Shown piece by piece: positions 1 to 8,949 of a DNA stretch of 64,000 bases. The position numbers and the translations under genes were made by a program. Below the pieces are notes generated by a model. The model saw nothing but the letters and a program-made list of their open reading frames with translations, did not search any database and had not been told where the DNA came from. The DNA is from Nioella sediminis (GTDB lineage: Bacteria; Pseudomonadota; Alphaproteobacteria; Rhodobacterales; Rhodobacteraceae), in NCBI RefSeq assembly GCF_001879695.1, contig NZ_MNBL01000041.1:62001-126000 (forward strand), written 5' to 3'. Position 1 is the stretch's first letter. Each line of letters starts with the position of its first letter.

Positions 1-1945
1 CCGGATGCCACCAGCCATCGCCATCGCGCAGGATCTGCACCTTGGCAGGCGCGCCCATGGCGGCCAGCACTGCCTCTACATCTGCCTTCACGTCGAAGAG
101 ATCGACAGCGCGGCGGGACCCGTGCGGATCGCGCGGGCCGCTCTGGCCGATCAGCAGGCCCGCGACCTGCAGATGCTGTTCCGTGGGTTCGCCACCATGG
201 AAGGCCGCGCCGACCTCGAACAGCGCCAGGTCCATGAACCCGCGCGCCTGGTTGCGGGCGGCGGCTTGCAACAGGCCCGGCAGCAACGCAGGGCGCATAT
301 GGCTCATCTCGCTGGAAATCGGGTTCTCCAGCATCACGTCATCCGTGCCGCCGCCAAACAGTGCCGCCGAGGCCTTGTCGATGAAACTGTAGGTCACGCA
401 TTCGTTGTAGCCAAGCGCCGCCACGGTTCGCCGCGCCGCACGTTCCCGCTGCTGCATCGGCGTCAGCACGGCCTTCGGTACGCCGGGCTTGGGGCGGCGC
501 AGCGGCTGCGGTTCCAGCTTGGTCAGCGAGGCTATCCGCGCGACCTCTTCCACAAGGTCCGCCTCGCCCTGCACATCCCGCCGCCAGGACGGCACCCAGA
601 CCTCCAGCACATCGCCCGCGCCGGTGGCCGAAAAGCCGAGCGCAGTCAGGATGCGCGCCTGTTCCTCTTTCGGGATCTCCATGCCCACAAGGCTGATCAC
701 CCGCGCGGTGTCCAGGGAATAGGCTCTTGCGGTCCGGAGGGCCGCCCCCGCCTCCACGACCTCGGAGGCTTCGCCGCCGCACAGATCGAGGATCATCTTG
801 GTCGCCGCTTCCAGCCCCGGCAGGGTGTAGTCCGGGTCCACGCCGCGTTCGAAACGGTAGCGCGCGTCGGAATGGATCTTCAGGTCGCGGCCCGTATAGG
901 CGGTGCGGATCGGGTCCCAATATGCGCTTTCGAGGAAGACATTGACCGTTTCTTCGGTACAGCCGGTCGGATCGCCGCCCATGATGCCCGCGATACTTTC
1001 CACAGCTTCATCATCGGAAATGGCAATCTGGCCAGCGGCGAAGGTGTATTCCTTGTCGTCCAGAGCGACCAGCGTCTCACCGCCCGCAGCCTTGTGCACC
1101 CGCAGGTTGCCCTTGACCTTGTCTGCATCGAAGACATGCAGCGGGCGGTTCTGATCGTAGGTGAAGAAGTTCGTCACATCGACCAGGGCCGAGATCGGGC
1201 GCAGCCCGATGGCGCGCAACCGGTCCTGCAACCATTGGGGCGAGGGGCCGTTCTTGACGCCCTTGATCAGGCGGCCGGTGAAATGCGGGCAGTCGTCCAG
1301 CGTATCGGTGTCGATGCTGACCCCAATCGGGCAAGGAAACTGGCCCGGTACGGTCACGTCATCAAGCGGCTTCAGCGTGCCAAGGCCGCGCGCGGCCAGG
1401 TCGCGGGCCACGCCGCGCACGCCAAGCGCGTCCTGCCGGTTGGGGGTGATGGCGATCTCGATCACCGGGTCGACCTTGGCCGGGTCATTGGCGGCCAGCC
1501 AGTCGACGAAACGGTCACCCACCTCGCCCGAGGGCAGCTCGATGATGCCGTCATGCTCGTCCGACAGTTCCAGCTCGCGCTCTGACGCCATCATGCCGTA
1601 GCTCTCGATCCCACGGATCTTGCCAACGCCGATGGTGATGTCGAGACCGGGGATATAGCTGCCCGGCTTGGCCAGAACCACGGTGATCCCGGCGCGCGCA
1701 TTGGGGGCGCCGCAGATGATCTGCATCTCGCCTTCGTCGGTCTCCACCTTGCACACGCGCAGCCGGTCGGCCTCCGGGTGTTTTTCCGCATGGGTGACCT
1801 TGGCGAGGGTAAATTCCTTGAGACGCGAGGCGCGATCCTCGACCCCTTCGACCTCCAGCCCGATATCGTTCAGCACCTCGCAGATCTCATCGAGCGAGGC
1901 GGTGGTGTCCAGGTGGTCCTTCAACCAGGAGAGGGTGAATTTCAT
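1..1945 (-). CDS. pheT: Phenylalanyl-tRNA synthetase beta subunit (3' end beyond window)
   Basis: Beta chain of the alpha2-beta2 enzyme that charges tRNA-Phe in the cytoplasm. The reading frame starts MKFTLSWLKDHLD, the typical PheT amino terminus, followed by an EMAP/OB-type tRNA-binding domain at about residues 40-150 (LAKVTHAEKHPEADRLRVC, ICGAPN, then KIRGIESYGMMASERELELS). The B3/B4 editing region and B5 domain follow (ITPNRQDALGVRGVARDL; SDARYRFERGVDP; YNECVTYSFID). About 648 codons are visible; the family is near 800, so the C-terminal anticodon-binding domain lies outside the window. The start is set by ATG at 1945. Unusually, pheS is not directly upstream but begins about 3.5 kb away, and an opposite-strand gene lies between them, so pheT probably has its own promoter. 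Confidence 0.97.
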   Translation of the reverse strand, partial: MKFTLSWLKDHLDTTASLDEICEVLNDIGLEVEGVEDRASRLKEFTLAKVTHAEKHPEADRLRVCKVETDEGEMQIICGAPNARAGITVVLAKPGSYIPGLDITIGVGKIRGIESYGMMASERELELSDEHDGIIELPSGEVGDRFVDWLAANDPAKVDPVIEIAITPNRQDALGVRGVARDLAARGLGTLKPLDDVTVPGQFPCPIGVSIDTDTLDDCPHFTGRLIKGVKNGPSPQWLQDRLRAIGLRPISALVDVTNFFTYDQNRPLHVFDADKVKGNLRVHKAAGGETLVALDDKEYTFAAGQIAISDDEAVESIAGIMGGDPTGCTEETVNVFLESAYWDPIRTAYTGRDLKIHSDARYRFERGVDPDYTLPGLEAATKMILDLCGGEASEVVEAGAALRTARAYSLDTARVISLVGMEIPKEEQARILTALGFSATGAGDVLEVWVPSWRRDVQGEADLVEEVARIASLTKLEPQPLRRPKPGVPKAVLTPMQQRERAARRTVAALGYNECVTYSFIDKASAALFGGGTDDVMLENPISSEMSHMRPALLPGLLQAAARNQARGFMDLALFEVGAAFHGGEPTEQHLQVAGLLIGQSGPRDPHGSRRAVDLFDVKADVEAVLAAMGAPAKVQILRDGDGWWHP

Positions 1946-2092
1946 CGTTTTCGTCCCTTGCGTCTGTCCCGCCCGCGCTTAGCGCAGTTGCGGGCGGAAT
2001 GGAAGCGGCGGGCGCAGATTGAACCCTGAGCCATTCGGAACCGACCCACAAGCGATGATGCGGGGGTTGCACCCCAACTGAAAGGAGAATTC

Positions 2093-2722
2093 ATGCGCCC
2101 CCTTACGTTCCGTGCCGCCGCTTTGGCGGCCCTTCTCGCCGCGCCCGCTGCCCATGCGGACATGGTGATCATCCAGCAGGGTCATTTCCCCGGCCCCTCC
2201 GCCTTTGCGCATCCCATGCCGCAAGGGTCCGCCTTCGGCATGGCCGAGGCCTTCATCCGTGAGATGGCGGCAGAGCGGTTTCCGCAGGCTGCCCTGCTTG
2301 ACCGCCCCGCCCCCGATCTGCCGCTGGAACCGCCGGTTCTGGTGGAAGAGGCCGAGCCCATCCCCTTTGCAGGCGACTGGACCCTGGCCGAGATCATGGA
2401 TGACGAAGCCAACCCGCTGGTGTTTGACCCGGAACTTCTGGCCGTGACCGAGTTCAACGTCGATATCGACGGCTCGTTCAGCGCCTATGCCGGCTGCAAC
2501 CGCATCTTTGGCGAGCTGACCATGCATGACGGCACGATCTCCTCGGCGGAATACGGCATGACCCAGATGGGCTGCCTTGGTCCCCTGGGCGATCTGGAAA
2601 ACGCCTTCATGCGGGTTCTGGACAGCGCCTCGCTCGTGGCCATGGGGCCCGAGATGCTGGTGCTGCTGGATGGAGAAGGCGACAAGCTGGCCGAGTTCGC
2701 TCTGCGCGTTGACGCGCCCTAA
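2093..2722 (+). CDS. Exported META/HslJ-domain protein
   Basis: A 209-residue protein with a clear Sec signal peptide (MRPLTFRAAALAALLAAPAAHA). The C-terminal half, about residues 95-205, looks like a META (HslJ-like) domain: FAGDWTLAEI, then YAGCNRIFGELTMHDG and a MTQMGCLGPLGDLENAF stretch, the usual G-C-N-R plus later M-A/G-C pattern of that fold. Family members are periplasmic or membrane-attached; HslJ is linked to heat and novobiocin resistance, but no enzymatic role is known. An AAAGGAG ribosome-binding site lies 8 bases before ATG 2093. It is the only plus-strand gene between pheS and pheT, and its stop codon overlaps that of the convergent amidotransferase gene by 4 bases. Residues 25-90 have no recognised domain. 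Confidence 0.82.
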   Translation: MRPLTFRAAALAALLAAPAAHADMVIIQQGHFPGPSAFAHPMPQGSAFGMAEAFIREMAAERFPQAALLDRPAPDLPLEPPVLVEEAEPIPFAGDWTLAEIMDDEANPLVFDPELLAVTEFNVDIDGSFSAYAGCNRIFGELTMHDGTISSAEYGMTQMGCLGPLGDLENAFMRVLDSASLVAMGPEMLVLLDGEGDKLAEFALRVDAP

Positions 2723-3471
2723 GCAGACAGGCTGGCCAGCCAGTTCCGGATCTCGGTAACCCGTTGATTCGGCTGCAAATCACCGGGCGCGGCCCCCAGT
2801 TGGCGGGCCGCGCCCGCATCTGTTTCGGCCCGTCGGAACGCCTCGCACATCGCCTCCGGGTAGTCCCCTACATGCGGCAGGATCGTGGCCATCAAGCGCG
2901 GCGATATCTCGGGGTGATACTGCACCCCCCAGAACCGCTGCCCGTCCTGTTCATAGGCAAAGGCCTGCACCGGAGAATGGGCATTGCCCGCCAGCAAAAC
3001 CGCGCCCTGTGGCAGGCGCGTGACCTCGTCGCGATGCACGCACGGCACCGCATAGCCATCCTGACGCCCCGCCAGAAAGGGATGGTCGCGGCCCGCGTCG
3101 GTCAGCCGGATATCCCGCGCAAGCCCGTCTTCGCGGCCATTGGGCGAGGTGCCGACCGCACCGCCGAACATATACGCGCCCAGTTGCATGCCATTGCAGG
3201 AACCGTAGGCGGGGCGTTTGGCATCAAACACCGCGCGGGCCACGGCGCGCAGCGGCTCGGCGCGGGGGTCATCCACGCCCCAATCCACGCCCGATCCGGT
3301 GAAGATCACACCGTCCACGCCCTCAAGATCCGGGCGCACTGCGGGATCGGCATAGGGGTTGATCACCGTGATTTCCATCGCAGGATCAACGGCTTGCAAA
3401 ACCTCCTGAAAGGTTTGCACATCATCTATGGGCAGATCGGGCGGATTGGAATCGACGATCAGGATCTTCAT
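2719..3471 (-). CDS. Class I glutamine amidotransferase (GMP-synthase-like) protein
   Basis: A 250-residue stand-alone class I glutamine amidotransferase. The nucleophile motif is GSCNGMQLG (about residue 93, with CNG rather than the more usual CLG), and the catalytic His-Glu pair is in WGVQYHPEIS near residue 190. The N-terminus MKILIVDSNPPD is typical of the family. Such proteins hydrolyse glutamine or gamma-glutamyl compounds (gamma-glutamyl-GABA or polyamine hydrolases are relatives); the substrate cannot be read from sequence. ATG 3471 overlaps the TGA of the upstream small exported-protein gene (ATGA), so the two are translationally coupled. The frame is open further upstream, but the family start and the overlap favour 3471. 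Its stop overlaps the META gene stop. Confidence 0.88.
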   Translation of the reverse strand: MKILIVDSNPPDLPIDDVQTFQEVLQAVDPAMEITVINPYADPAVRPDLEGVDGVIFTGSGVDWGVDDPRAEPLRAVARAVFDAKRPAYGSCNGMQLGAYMFGGAVGTSPNGREDGLARDIRLTDAGRDHPFLAGRQDGYAVPCVHRDEVTRLPQGAVLLAGNAHSPVQAFAYEQDGQRFWGVQYHPEISPRLMATILPHVGDYPEAMCEAFRRAETDAGAARQLGAAPGDLQPNQRVTEIRNWLASLSA

Positions 3472-3881
3472 TGGCCACCGACAATGGGCTCGGCCCGGAG
3501 CGACCGCGTCAGGTCTTCGTCGCAATCGCCCAGAAGCACCGTGAAGGCGGACGGAAAGCCCATTTCATCAAAGGCAATGACGGCGCGGCCCCAGGTCAGG
3601 CTGGTCATGCCACCGGGGCGGCCAAGGGCTGCGGCGCATTGCATGTCGCTTTGGCCGACCCAGTAGCCGTGATGCACGCCGCGATCGGTGAAATTGCCTG
3701 CAAGACCGGGGAAAACCAGCTCTCCCGGCAGGCCGCCATAGTCGGAAAAGCTGAGGATCGCGGCCCCGTATTCATCGGCGAGATAGACGATTTCCCCGGT
3801 CTCGGAGGACCAGACCTCATCGGCCAGCGCAGGGGTGGCGAGGGTCAGGGAGAGGGCGGCGGCGGTGAGGGATTTCAGCAT
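3468..3881 (-). CDS. Small exported protein of unknown function
   Basis: A 137-residue protein with a signal peptide (MLKSLTAAALSLTLATPALA, cleavage after ALA-D). The mature part holds two cysteines (SDMQCAAAL and LGDCDED), which could form a disulfide in the periplasm, and a glycine/aromatic-rich centre (GVHHGYWVGQ). No enzyme motif was recognised. It is first in a two-gene unit, with its TGA overlapping the ATG of the amidotransferase gene. The 526-bp gap in front of it carries the 54-bp repeat and palindromes described separately, so its promoter lies somewhere in that gap. The call as a real gene rests on the signal peptide, the coupling and normal codon use. Confidence 0.75.
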   Translation of the reverse strand: MLKSLTAAALSLTLATPALADEVWSSETGEIVYLADEYGAAILSFSDYGGLPGELVFPGLAGNFTDRGVHHGYWVGQSDMQCAAALGRPGGMTSLTWGRAVIAFDEMGFPSAFTVLLGDCDEDLTRSLRAEPIVGGQ

Positions 3882-3958
3882 GGTCAGGCTCCGGGTTGGG
3901 GACGGGGAAGCCTAGCGCGGGATGCGGGTTTGGCAAAGCGCGGAATGCCCGAAAAGAG

Positions 3959-4012
3959 GGGGGTGCCATGCGTACACCCCCCGTGCACCCCCCGTACACC
4001 CCCTGTGCAGAC
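3959..4012. repeat. 54-bp dispersed repeat, copy 1 (11-bp GTACACCCCC units)
   Basis: Begins GGGGGTGCC and then runs in 11-base units: CGTACACCCCC, CGTGCACCCCC, CGTACACCCCC, then TGTGCAGAC. The second copy at 14018-14071 matches at 49 of 54 positions. Both copies sit in the gap in front of a small exported-protein gene and behind a housekeeping gene (pheS here, gltD there). The 11-base period is about one helical turn, so it could be a protein-binding array, or just a dispersed intergenic element. Confidence 0.85.
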
Positions 4013-4072
4013 GAAACGGCGATTTGGGGACGGGTTCGGATTTGGGGCGCGCCCTGTCCGCTGGCGCGGGGA

Positions 4073-4114
4073 AGAGGTTTCGAAACCTCTTTGAAAGGGC
4101 CTTCGAAGGCCCTT
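4073..4114. repeat. Two back-to-back perfect palindromes (18 and 20 bp)
   Basis: 4073-4090 is an 18-base perfect palindrome centred on TTTCGAAA (arm AGAGGTTTC). 4095-4114 is a 20-base perfect palindrome centred on TTCGAA (arm AAGGGCCTTC). Only four bases separate them. The AAGGGCCTT arm recurs in the palindrome cluster at 51871-51890. They could act as a bidirectional transcription stop behind pheS, though there is no T run, or be a mobile palindromic repeat. Confidence 0.8.
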
Positions 4115-4408
4115 CCTCCGCGCGGGGTGAGAGGTGGGTGCGATGGATCGGAGGGAGTGCGGGTGTCAGGGGTCGAAACCGCGCATTGGCGGGCCGCGGT
4201 GCGGCGATCCCCGCGGTGGTGCGGGGCGGTTTATGTTGGCCAGTTCCGCGTGAGATCGGAGCGTCGCGGAGGTGGCAGTCAAATCGCCGTGCCGGGGGGC
4301 GGCCCGGCGATGCGCGGCGGCCTGACGGCCTTGATTCCGCGCGGTTGAGTTATTCACGGCAGTATCGGGTGAACACCCATCCAACCGAACCACTTGACGG
4401 AATGGACC

Positions 4409-5473
4409 TCACACCCCCGAATGCACCGCCGGCACGTCGAGCGCGGCAAAGCCGTAATGCCTCAGCCACCGCAGATCTGAATCGAAGAACGCGCGCAGAT
4501 CCGGGATGCCGTATTTCAGCATGGCAATCCGGTCGATGCCCATGCCGAAGGCAAAGCCCTGCCACTGGTCCGGATCAACCCCGGCGGAGCGCAGCACATG
4601 GGGGTGGACCATGCCCGACCCCAGCACCTCCAGCCAGTCGTCGCCCTCGCCCACCTTCACGGTGCCGCCTTCCCAGGAACACTGGATATCGACCTCTGCC
4701 GAGGGTTCGGTGAAGGGGAAGTGGGACGCGCGGAAGCGGGTTTTGACCTTGGCACCGAAATAGGCCGAGAAGAATTCCTCCAGCACCCATTTCAGGTTCG
4801 CCATGGAGATGTCCTTGTCGATGGCCAGCCCCTCGACCTGATGGAACATCGGCGTGTGGGTCTGGTCATAATCGGCGCGGTAGACGCGGCCCGGCGCGAT
4901 CACGCGGCAGGGGGTGCCGTGCTGTTCCATGTAGCGGATCTGCACCGGGGAAGTGTGGGTGCGCAGCACGTGGGGCGGGCGATTGTCGCCCTCTTTGCGG
5001 TGCGTATAGAACGTGTCCATCTCGGCCCGCGCGGGGTGGTGGCCGGGGATGTTCAGCGCGTCGAAATTATACCAGTCGGTTTCGATCTGCGGGCCTTCGG
5101 CGACGGCGAAGCCCATATCGGCGAAGATCGCGGTGACCTCTTCGGTGACCTGGCTGACCGGGTGGATGGTGCCCTGACGGCGGTGGCGGGCGGGCAGCGT
5201 CACGTCGAGCCATTCGCCGCGCAGCCGTTCGTTCAGGGCAGCATCGCCAAGGGCGGCCTTGCGTGCGGCGATGGCGGAATTGACCTCGTTCTTCAGCGCA
5301 TTCAGCGCCGGACCCGCGACCTGGCGTTCCTCGGGCGTCATCTTGCCCAACTCGCGCATCTGCAGGCTGATCTCACCCTTCTTGCCAAGGGCCTGCACGC
5401 GCAGATCCTCCAGCCCCGCCTCATCGGCCACATCGGCAATGGCTTTGAGGTACTTTTCGCGCAAATCGTCCAT
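4409..5473 (-). CDS. pheS: Phenylalanyl-tRNA synthetase alpha subunit
   Basis: A 354-residue catalytic alpha subunit of the enzyme charging tRNA-Phe. An N-terminal coiled-coil region (about residues 1-90, [20 protein letters not shown] ... KKGEIS) is followed by the class II synthetase core: motif 2-like [10 protein letters not shown] / [50 protein letters not shown] and the motif 3 [18 protein letters not shown], which binds ATP. ATG 5473 is chosen because MDDLREKYL matches the family start; the open frame extends 19 codons further upstream without family likeness. It is separated from pheT by 2.5 kb holding three genes, one on the other strand, so the usual pheST operon is broken. Confidence 0.97.
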   Translation of the reverse strand: MDDLREKYLKAIADVADEAGLEDLRVQALGKKGEISLQMRELGKMTPEERQVAGPALNALKNEVNSAIAARKAALGDAALNERLRGEWLDVTLPARHRRQGTIHPVSQVTEEVTAIFADMGFAVAEGPQIETDWYNFDALNIPGHHPARAEMDTFYTHRKEGDNRPPHVLRTHTSPVQIRYMEQHGTPCRVIAPGRVYRADYDQTHTPMFHQVEGLAIDKDISMANLKWVLEEFFSAYFGAKVKTRFRASHFPFTEPSAEVDIQCSWEGGTVKVGEGDDWLEVLGSGMVHPHVLRSAGVDPDQWQGFAFGMGIDRIAMLKYGIPDLRAFFDSDLRWLRHYGFAALDVPAVHSGV

Positions 5474-5544
5474 GGTCTCGCCCTTCGTCGCTTCGGCAAG
5501 ACTGCTAGCCAGAGGGGGCGCGGAATGCAAGCGGGGAACGCCTG

Positions 5545-6819
5545 TCAGGGGGTTTCGGGGGGGTCTTCGGAGGGCAGCGGCTCGGCCTCATCCTCACCAT
5601 CCTGCAGCACGGCGGTTTCGGGTGTGGTGATGCGGGCCGGGACCGAGGGCTGGAAATCGCCCTTGTCTTCCTCGGCCACGGCGGCGCGGCGGCTGATCCG
5701 CCAGAGCGTGAAGGCAATCATCACCACATGCGCGGCAATGGTAGTCATGAACAGCCCGCGCGGCCCGAGCGGCCCCATGACCCAGCCCGCCAGTAGCGGT
5801 CCGGCGATGGCCCCGAGACCATAGACCATCAACAGACCGCCCGAGACCTGGATCGAGGTGCCCGGCGGCGCGTGGTCATTCGCATGGGCCACGATGATCG
5901 GGTACATGGCGAAGATCGCCGCGCCGAAGACACTGGCGAGGATCAGGTTCAGCATCTGGTCGGTCGGCTGCAACAGGGCGAAGGTGCCGTCGGCGGCAAG
6001 CGCCAGAAGGCCCGTCAGCACCAGAACTTTACGCCGGTCCATCCGGTCCGAGAGGATGCCGAACGGGATCTGCGCCACCGCGCCCGCCAACACCGGCAGG
6101 CTGGCAAAGAGCGCGATTGAGGACAGGTCGAGCCCGACCCGGTCGGCATAAACCGCCGAGAGCGTGCCAAACGCCCCGTTCGAGATGCCCACAAGAAAGA
6201 CCGCCATCACAGCGACGGGCGAGTTGCGCCACAGCGCGCGCAGGTCAAGCCGCACGGTTGTCAGCGGCGCAGGCGTCTGCGAGGTGGAAATGGCCGTGGG
6301 GATCAGCGCGAGACTGTAGAAGATCGCGCCAAGCGCGAAGAACAGAAAGCCCGACGCGTCGCCAAGCGCGATCACCATCTGGCCCGCCGTGCTGGCCGCG
6401 AGGTTGACCATGGAATAGATCGCGAAGATGCGGCCCCGCGTGGTCGGCTCGGCCCGGTCATTGAGCCAGCTTTCCACGATCATCGCCGCGCCCGCGAAGC
6501 TGAAGCCCGAAACCGCGCGCACCGGGATCCAGGCCCAGGCCTCGACCACAAGAGCCTGGCTGAGAATGGCGATGGAGGCGACGGCGCACATCACCCCGAA
6601 GGTGCGGATATGGCCGACCGAGGCCACGAGGCGCGGGATGTAGAGGCAACCCAGGACATAACCGATGGCCCATCCGGTGCCCAGAAAGCCGAGCGCGGCG
6701 GTGGAAAACCCCTCGGCCGATCCGCGCACGGGCAGGATCAGGCTGTTGATGCCACCCGCGAACAGCAGAAGGGCCGAACCGAGGAGGAGGGCACTGATGG
6801 GAACGAGCTGGCGATACAT
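5545..6819 (-). CDS. MFS transporter, YcaD-like
   Basis: A 424-residue inner-membrane protein with about 12 hydrophobic segments up to residue 385 and a charged, proline-rich cytoplasmic tail. The loop between helices 2 and 3 and the [20 protein letters not shown] segment resemble the YcaD branch of the major facilitator superfamily (proton-driven transport, substrate unknown); [14 protein letters not shown] is the MFS loop motif (G-x-x-x-D-R-x-x-R-R) of the second half. It lies 71 bp in front of pheS on the same strand, which allows but does not prove cotranscription. ATG 6819 starts [14 protein letters not shown], directly at helix 1. The acidic tail ([16 protein letters not shown]) is longer than usual. 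Confidence 0.87.
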   Translation of the reverse strand: MYRQLVPISALLLGSALLLFAGGINSLILPVRGSAEGFSTAALGFLGTGWAIGYVLGCLYIPRLVASVGHIRTFGVMCAVASIAILSQALVVEAWAWIPVRAVSGFSFAGAAMIVESWLNDRAEPTTRGRIFAIYSMVNLAASTAGQMVIALGDASGFLFFALGAIFYSLALIPTAISTSQTPAPLTTVRLDLRALWRNSPVAVMAVFLVGISNGAFGTLSAVYADRVGLDLSSIALFASLPVLAGAVAQIPFGILSDRMDRRKVLVLTGLLALAADGTFALLQPTDQMLNLILASVFGAAIFAMYPIIVAHANDHAPPGTSIQVSGGLLMVYGLGAIAGPLLAGWVMGPLGPRGLFMTTIAAHVVMIAFTLWRISRRAAVAEEDKGDFQPSVPARITTPETAVLQDGEDEAEPLPSEDPPETP

Positions 6820-7072
6820 GGGGTCAGACTAGGGCCATTCACGGTTTGGGGAAAGAAGAGCCGTCACGGTTTTGTGTCGGTCAGCCTTCCAAGTTGAAGA
6901 GCGGATCTCTGAACACCACTGCATGAGAAAGCCCGACTTGCAGCACGAGGGTCTTGACCCTTTTCAGGATCTTCATGTGCGTGGTGCCCCCCCTGTGTTG
7001 CTCTTGCCACGTGTCACCCGGAGTGTTCGGGCAGCGCGTGAACGGCACGCACTGCCGTGTTGAGAATGCGCA
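6820..7072. other. Intergenic region with no gene recognised
   Basis: About 250 bp between the MFS gene and the DUF1772 gene. It is slightly less GC-rich than the coding DNA. A small inverted repeat (AGGGT-CTTG-ACCCT followed by TTTT, 6948-6964) points along the plus strand, where there is no gene upstream to end, so I do not call it a terminator. The MFS promoter should lie near 6820-6900 but no clear boxes are visible. Confidence 0.5.
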
Positions 7073-7582
7073 TCACGCGGTCGTTGACTGCGATTGGGTC
7101 ATCCAGAGAAGCCCCAGAAGAAGCAGCGCGGCGGACACAACGCAGGCAACCGTCCGAACGGAGTTCCAGAAGGTCCAGCACGGCACGTAGGTCTGCATCC
7201 AGTACTCGCGTGCGGTGCCCGAGGTCGTCTCCATCCCGGCAAGGGCTTCGTTCATGGGAACGTTGAAGAAAACCGTGACGCCGAAACATCCGATCAGGTA
7301 GACCAGCCCGGCCGCCATGATCAGCGCCCCCGCCGGGCCCGTGAGCCCAAAGCCACCATAAGCCGCGACGGCGACCGAAACGGCAGCCATGCCAAGAAAC
7401 AGCGTCATGAAGACCCAGCGAAACACTTCGCGATTGATGACTTGCATGGCCTCGACGCCGCCATGGCCGCCGGTCTGCGCGAGCGACCGCATGATGAAAT
7501 CGGAAAAGGCCAGGAACACGCCGCCCACGAGGGCATAGGCGAGGATTGAGAATTGCATGAGAAAGTAGAAAGCAGTCGACAT
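7073..7582 (-). CDS. DUF1772 / anthrone-oxygenase-like membrane protein
   Basis: A 169-residue protein with four hydrophobic segments (about residues 8-28, 52-75, 80-102 and 140-162). The sequence VFFNVPMNEALAGM, with a conserved N-x-P-x-N-x-x-L pattern between helices 3 and 4, and the later EYWMQTYVPCWTFWNSVRT segment (W...W.x.NxxRT) are typical of DUF1772, whose fungal relatives are anthrone oxygenases. The bacterial role is unknown. It follows the NmrA-like gene by 65 bp on the same strand and is probably cotranscribed with it under the AraC-controlled leader at 8473-8580. Confidence 0.82.
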   Translation of the reverse strand: MSTAFYFLMQFSILAYALVGGVFLAFSDFIMRSLAQTGGHGGVEAMQVINREVFRWVFMTLFLGMAAVSVAVAAYGGFGLTGPAGALIMAAGLVYLIGCFGVTVFFNVPMNEALAGMETTSGTAREYWMQTYVPCWTFWNSVRTVACVVSAALLLLGLLWMTQSQSTTA

Positions 7583-7647
7583 TGTCGGAACTCCTGATTG
7601 GGGTGGCGCGGCAGGACAGCGATGCCTCCAGCCGCGAATTGTGAGGG

Positions 7648-8475
7648 TCAGGCGGCGGCAGACCAGGCGCCTGCGGTCATTGCGGTCTGCGCAAATTCGG
7701 TGAAGTCGCGAGGCTTGCGTCCCAGGGCGCGCTCGACACCATCTGCCGTGTGGGCGTTACGTCCATCCAGCGTTTCGCGGGCGATCTGCGTAAAGACCTC
7801 GGCCACGAAGTCGCCACCGGCGGCCGCGACATTGGCGTGAAAGTCTTCAAACGTAATCGGGATATGCTGGATGTGACGATCCAGCGTCGTGGACAGCACC
7901 TCGGCCATCTCTGCAAATGTCATCAGGCGCGGGCCGGTGACTTCGTAGCGCGCGCCGATATGCCCGTCTTCCGTCAGGGCCGCGACCACCACGTCGGCGA
8001 TGTCGTCAATGTCGATGATTGGCTCTTTGATGTCACCGCCGGGCATTGGCAGAACGCCGCCCAGGATCGGGTCACGCAGATATCCTTCGCTGAAATTCTG
8101 CGCGAACCAGGCCGCCCGCACGATGGTATAGGGCAGGCCCGAATTGCGGACGATCTCTTCGCCCAGGGTGGCGAAATGCTCGCCGCGGCCGGACAGCAGG
8201 ACGATGTGTTGAAGCCCGCTTTCGCGTGCAACTTTGGTAAAGGCCTCCAGCTTCTCGACAGCACCCGGGAAGGCCAGGTCGGGGAAATAGGTGACATAGG
8301 CTTTGGAAACGCCAGCCAGAACGGGTGCCCATGTGGCTGGGTCTTCCCAATCGAAGGGGGTCTCGGACCGCCGGGCACCGCGCCGCACGGCGACGCCTTT
8401 TGCTTCGAGCTTGCTGGCAACGCGGGAGCCGGTTTTTCCGGTGGCACCGATAACGAGAATGGGTTGGTCAGTCAT
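7648..8475 (-). CDS. NmrA-like NAD(P)-binding protein (atypical SDR)
   Basis: A 275-residue Rossmann protein. The dinucleotide-binding motif GATGKTGSRVASKL is at residues 9-22 (G-x-x-G-x-x-G), and HIVLLSGRGEHF plus YTIVRAAWFAQNFSE match the NmrA/QOR2-like atypical short-chain dehydrogenase branch, which senses or reduces with NAD(P)H (for example quinone reductase QorB). ATG 8475 is preceded by CCAAGGAGACAGAAC, a good ribosome-binding site. The frame is open for 57 more codons upstream, but those cover the duplicated leader and are not coding. It lies two genes downstream of the AraC-type regulator, and the leader operator suggests control by it. Confidence 0.86.
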   Translation of the reverse strand: MTDQPILVIGATGKTGSRVASKLEAKGVAVRRGARRSETPFDWEDPATWAPVLAGVSKAYVTYFPDLAFPGAVEKLEAFTKVARESGLQHIVLLSGRGEHFATLGEEIVRNSGLPYTIVRAAWFAQNFSEGYLRDPILGGVLPMPGGDIKEPIIDIDDIADVVVAALTEDGHIGARYEVTGPRLMTFAEMAEVLSTTLDRHIQHIPITFEDFHANVAAAGGDFVAEVFTQIARETLDGRNAHTADGVERALGRKPRDFTEFAQTAMTAGAWSAAA

Positions 8476-8580
8476 GTTCTGTCTCCTTGGGTCTGGTTGA
8501 TGACCAAGGTTTAGAAAGACCGGGGGCTGCGGGTATTGACTGCGCCTGCCATGGTTTTGACATCCGCTGCCAATCGGATC
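8473..8580 (-). promoter_or_regulatory. Duplicated leader, copy 1, with putative AraC operator
   Basis: The roughly 105 bases in front of the NmrA-like gene are clearly repeated in front of the DUF1330 gene (8947-9055). The best conserved part, read on the minus strand, is a direct repeat TTGGCAG...ATGGCAG (plus-strand CTGCCA at 8546 and 8567), spaced exactly 21 bases (two helical turns) with GCGGATGTCAAAACC between. That is the layout expected for an AraC-family dimer site. The AGGAGACAGAAC Shine-Dalgarno region is also shared. The operator lies about 71 bases before the start codon. Confidence 0.75.
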
Positions 8581-8661
8581 GCGGGCAGGATGTTGCCACA
8601 AAAGAAAAACGGCGCTGGAATGCCCAACGCCGTCCTTCTCGGTCACTCTGACCTGATGTGT

Positions 8662-8949
8662 TCATTCGGTTTCATACAGCGTGAATTGCATGTCCGCGGC
8701 TTCTTCACGCAGAGGCTTGCAGGCGGTGTATTCAGGCGAGGCAAACCATGTCTTGGCCGCGGCGGCGTCGGGAAAGCTGACAATGGCGATGGAGTGCTTT
8801 TTTTCGTCCCCGACCAGCGCGCTGACCTTGTCACCAATGGCAACAAACTCACCCCCATGGGCAAGCACGGTCGGACCCGCCGCAGTGGCATAGGCATCCA
8901 TCTTGTCGGCATTCTTTACGTCGAAACGTGCAACGATAAGTGCGGTCAT
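8662..8949 (-). CDS. DUF1330 family protein
   Basis: A 95-residue protein of the ferredoxin-like dimeric alpha/beta-barrel type. MTALIVARFDVKNADKMDAYATAAGPTV, then GGEFVAIG and the HSIAIVSFPDAAAAKTWFASPEY segment are classic for DUF1330, a family with no proven reaction. ATG 8949 is supported by CCAAGGAGACAGAAC; longer open sequence upstream is the repeated leader, not protein. It sits between the AraC gene and the NmrA-like gene, each with its own copy of the same leader, so the two are likely expressed in parallel rather than as one message. Confidence 0.85.
   Translation of the reverse strand: MTALIVARFDVKNADKMDAYATAAGPTVLAHGGEFVAIGDKVSALVGDEKKHSIAIVSFPDAAAAKTWFASPEYTACKPLREEAADMQFTLYETE

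Larger units (their letters stand above)
3882..4408. other. Long intergenic region between pheS and a small exported-protein gene
   Basis: This 527-bp stretch has no convincing gene; open frames here are rich in Arg, Pro and Ala and lack family features. It contains the 54-bp GTACACCCCC repeat (3959-4012) and two adjacent perfect palindromes (4073-4114). The rest (4115-4408) is GC-rich, apart from a slightly AT-richer stretch near 4340-4400 next to the pheS stop, and I see no clear promoter or T-tract terminator. Confidence 0.6.

Noticed and set aside
5-1585. A 526-codon plus-strand frame opposite pheT
   Set aside because: Antisense shadow of pheT; no signature and composition typical of reverse-strand GC-rich frames.
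3959-4012. Tandem GTACACCCCC units as a CRISPR array
   Set aside because: Units are only 11 bases, directly adjacent and without spacers; no cas gene is present.
4598-5824. A 408-codon plus-strand frame opposite pheS
   Set aside because: Crosses from pheS into the end of the MFS gene and has no recognisable domain.
6948-6964. Terminator AGGGT-CTTG-ACCCT-TTTT
   Set aside because: It points along the plus strand where no gene precedes it, and the stem is only five base pairs.
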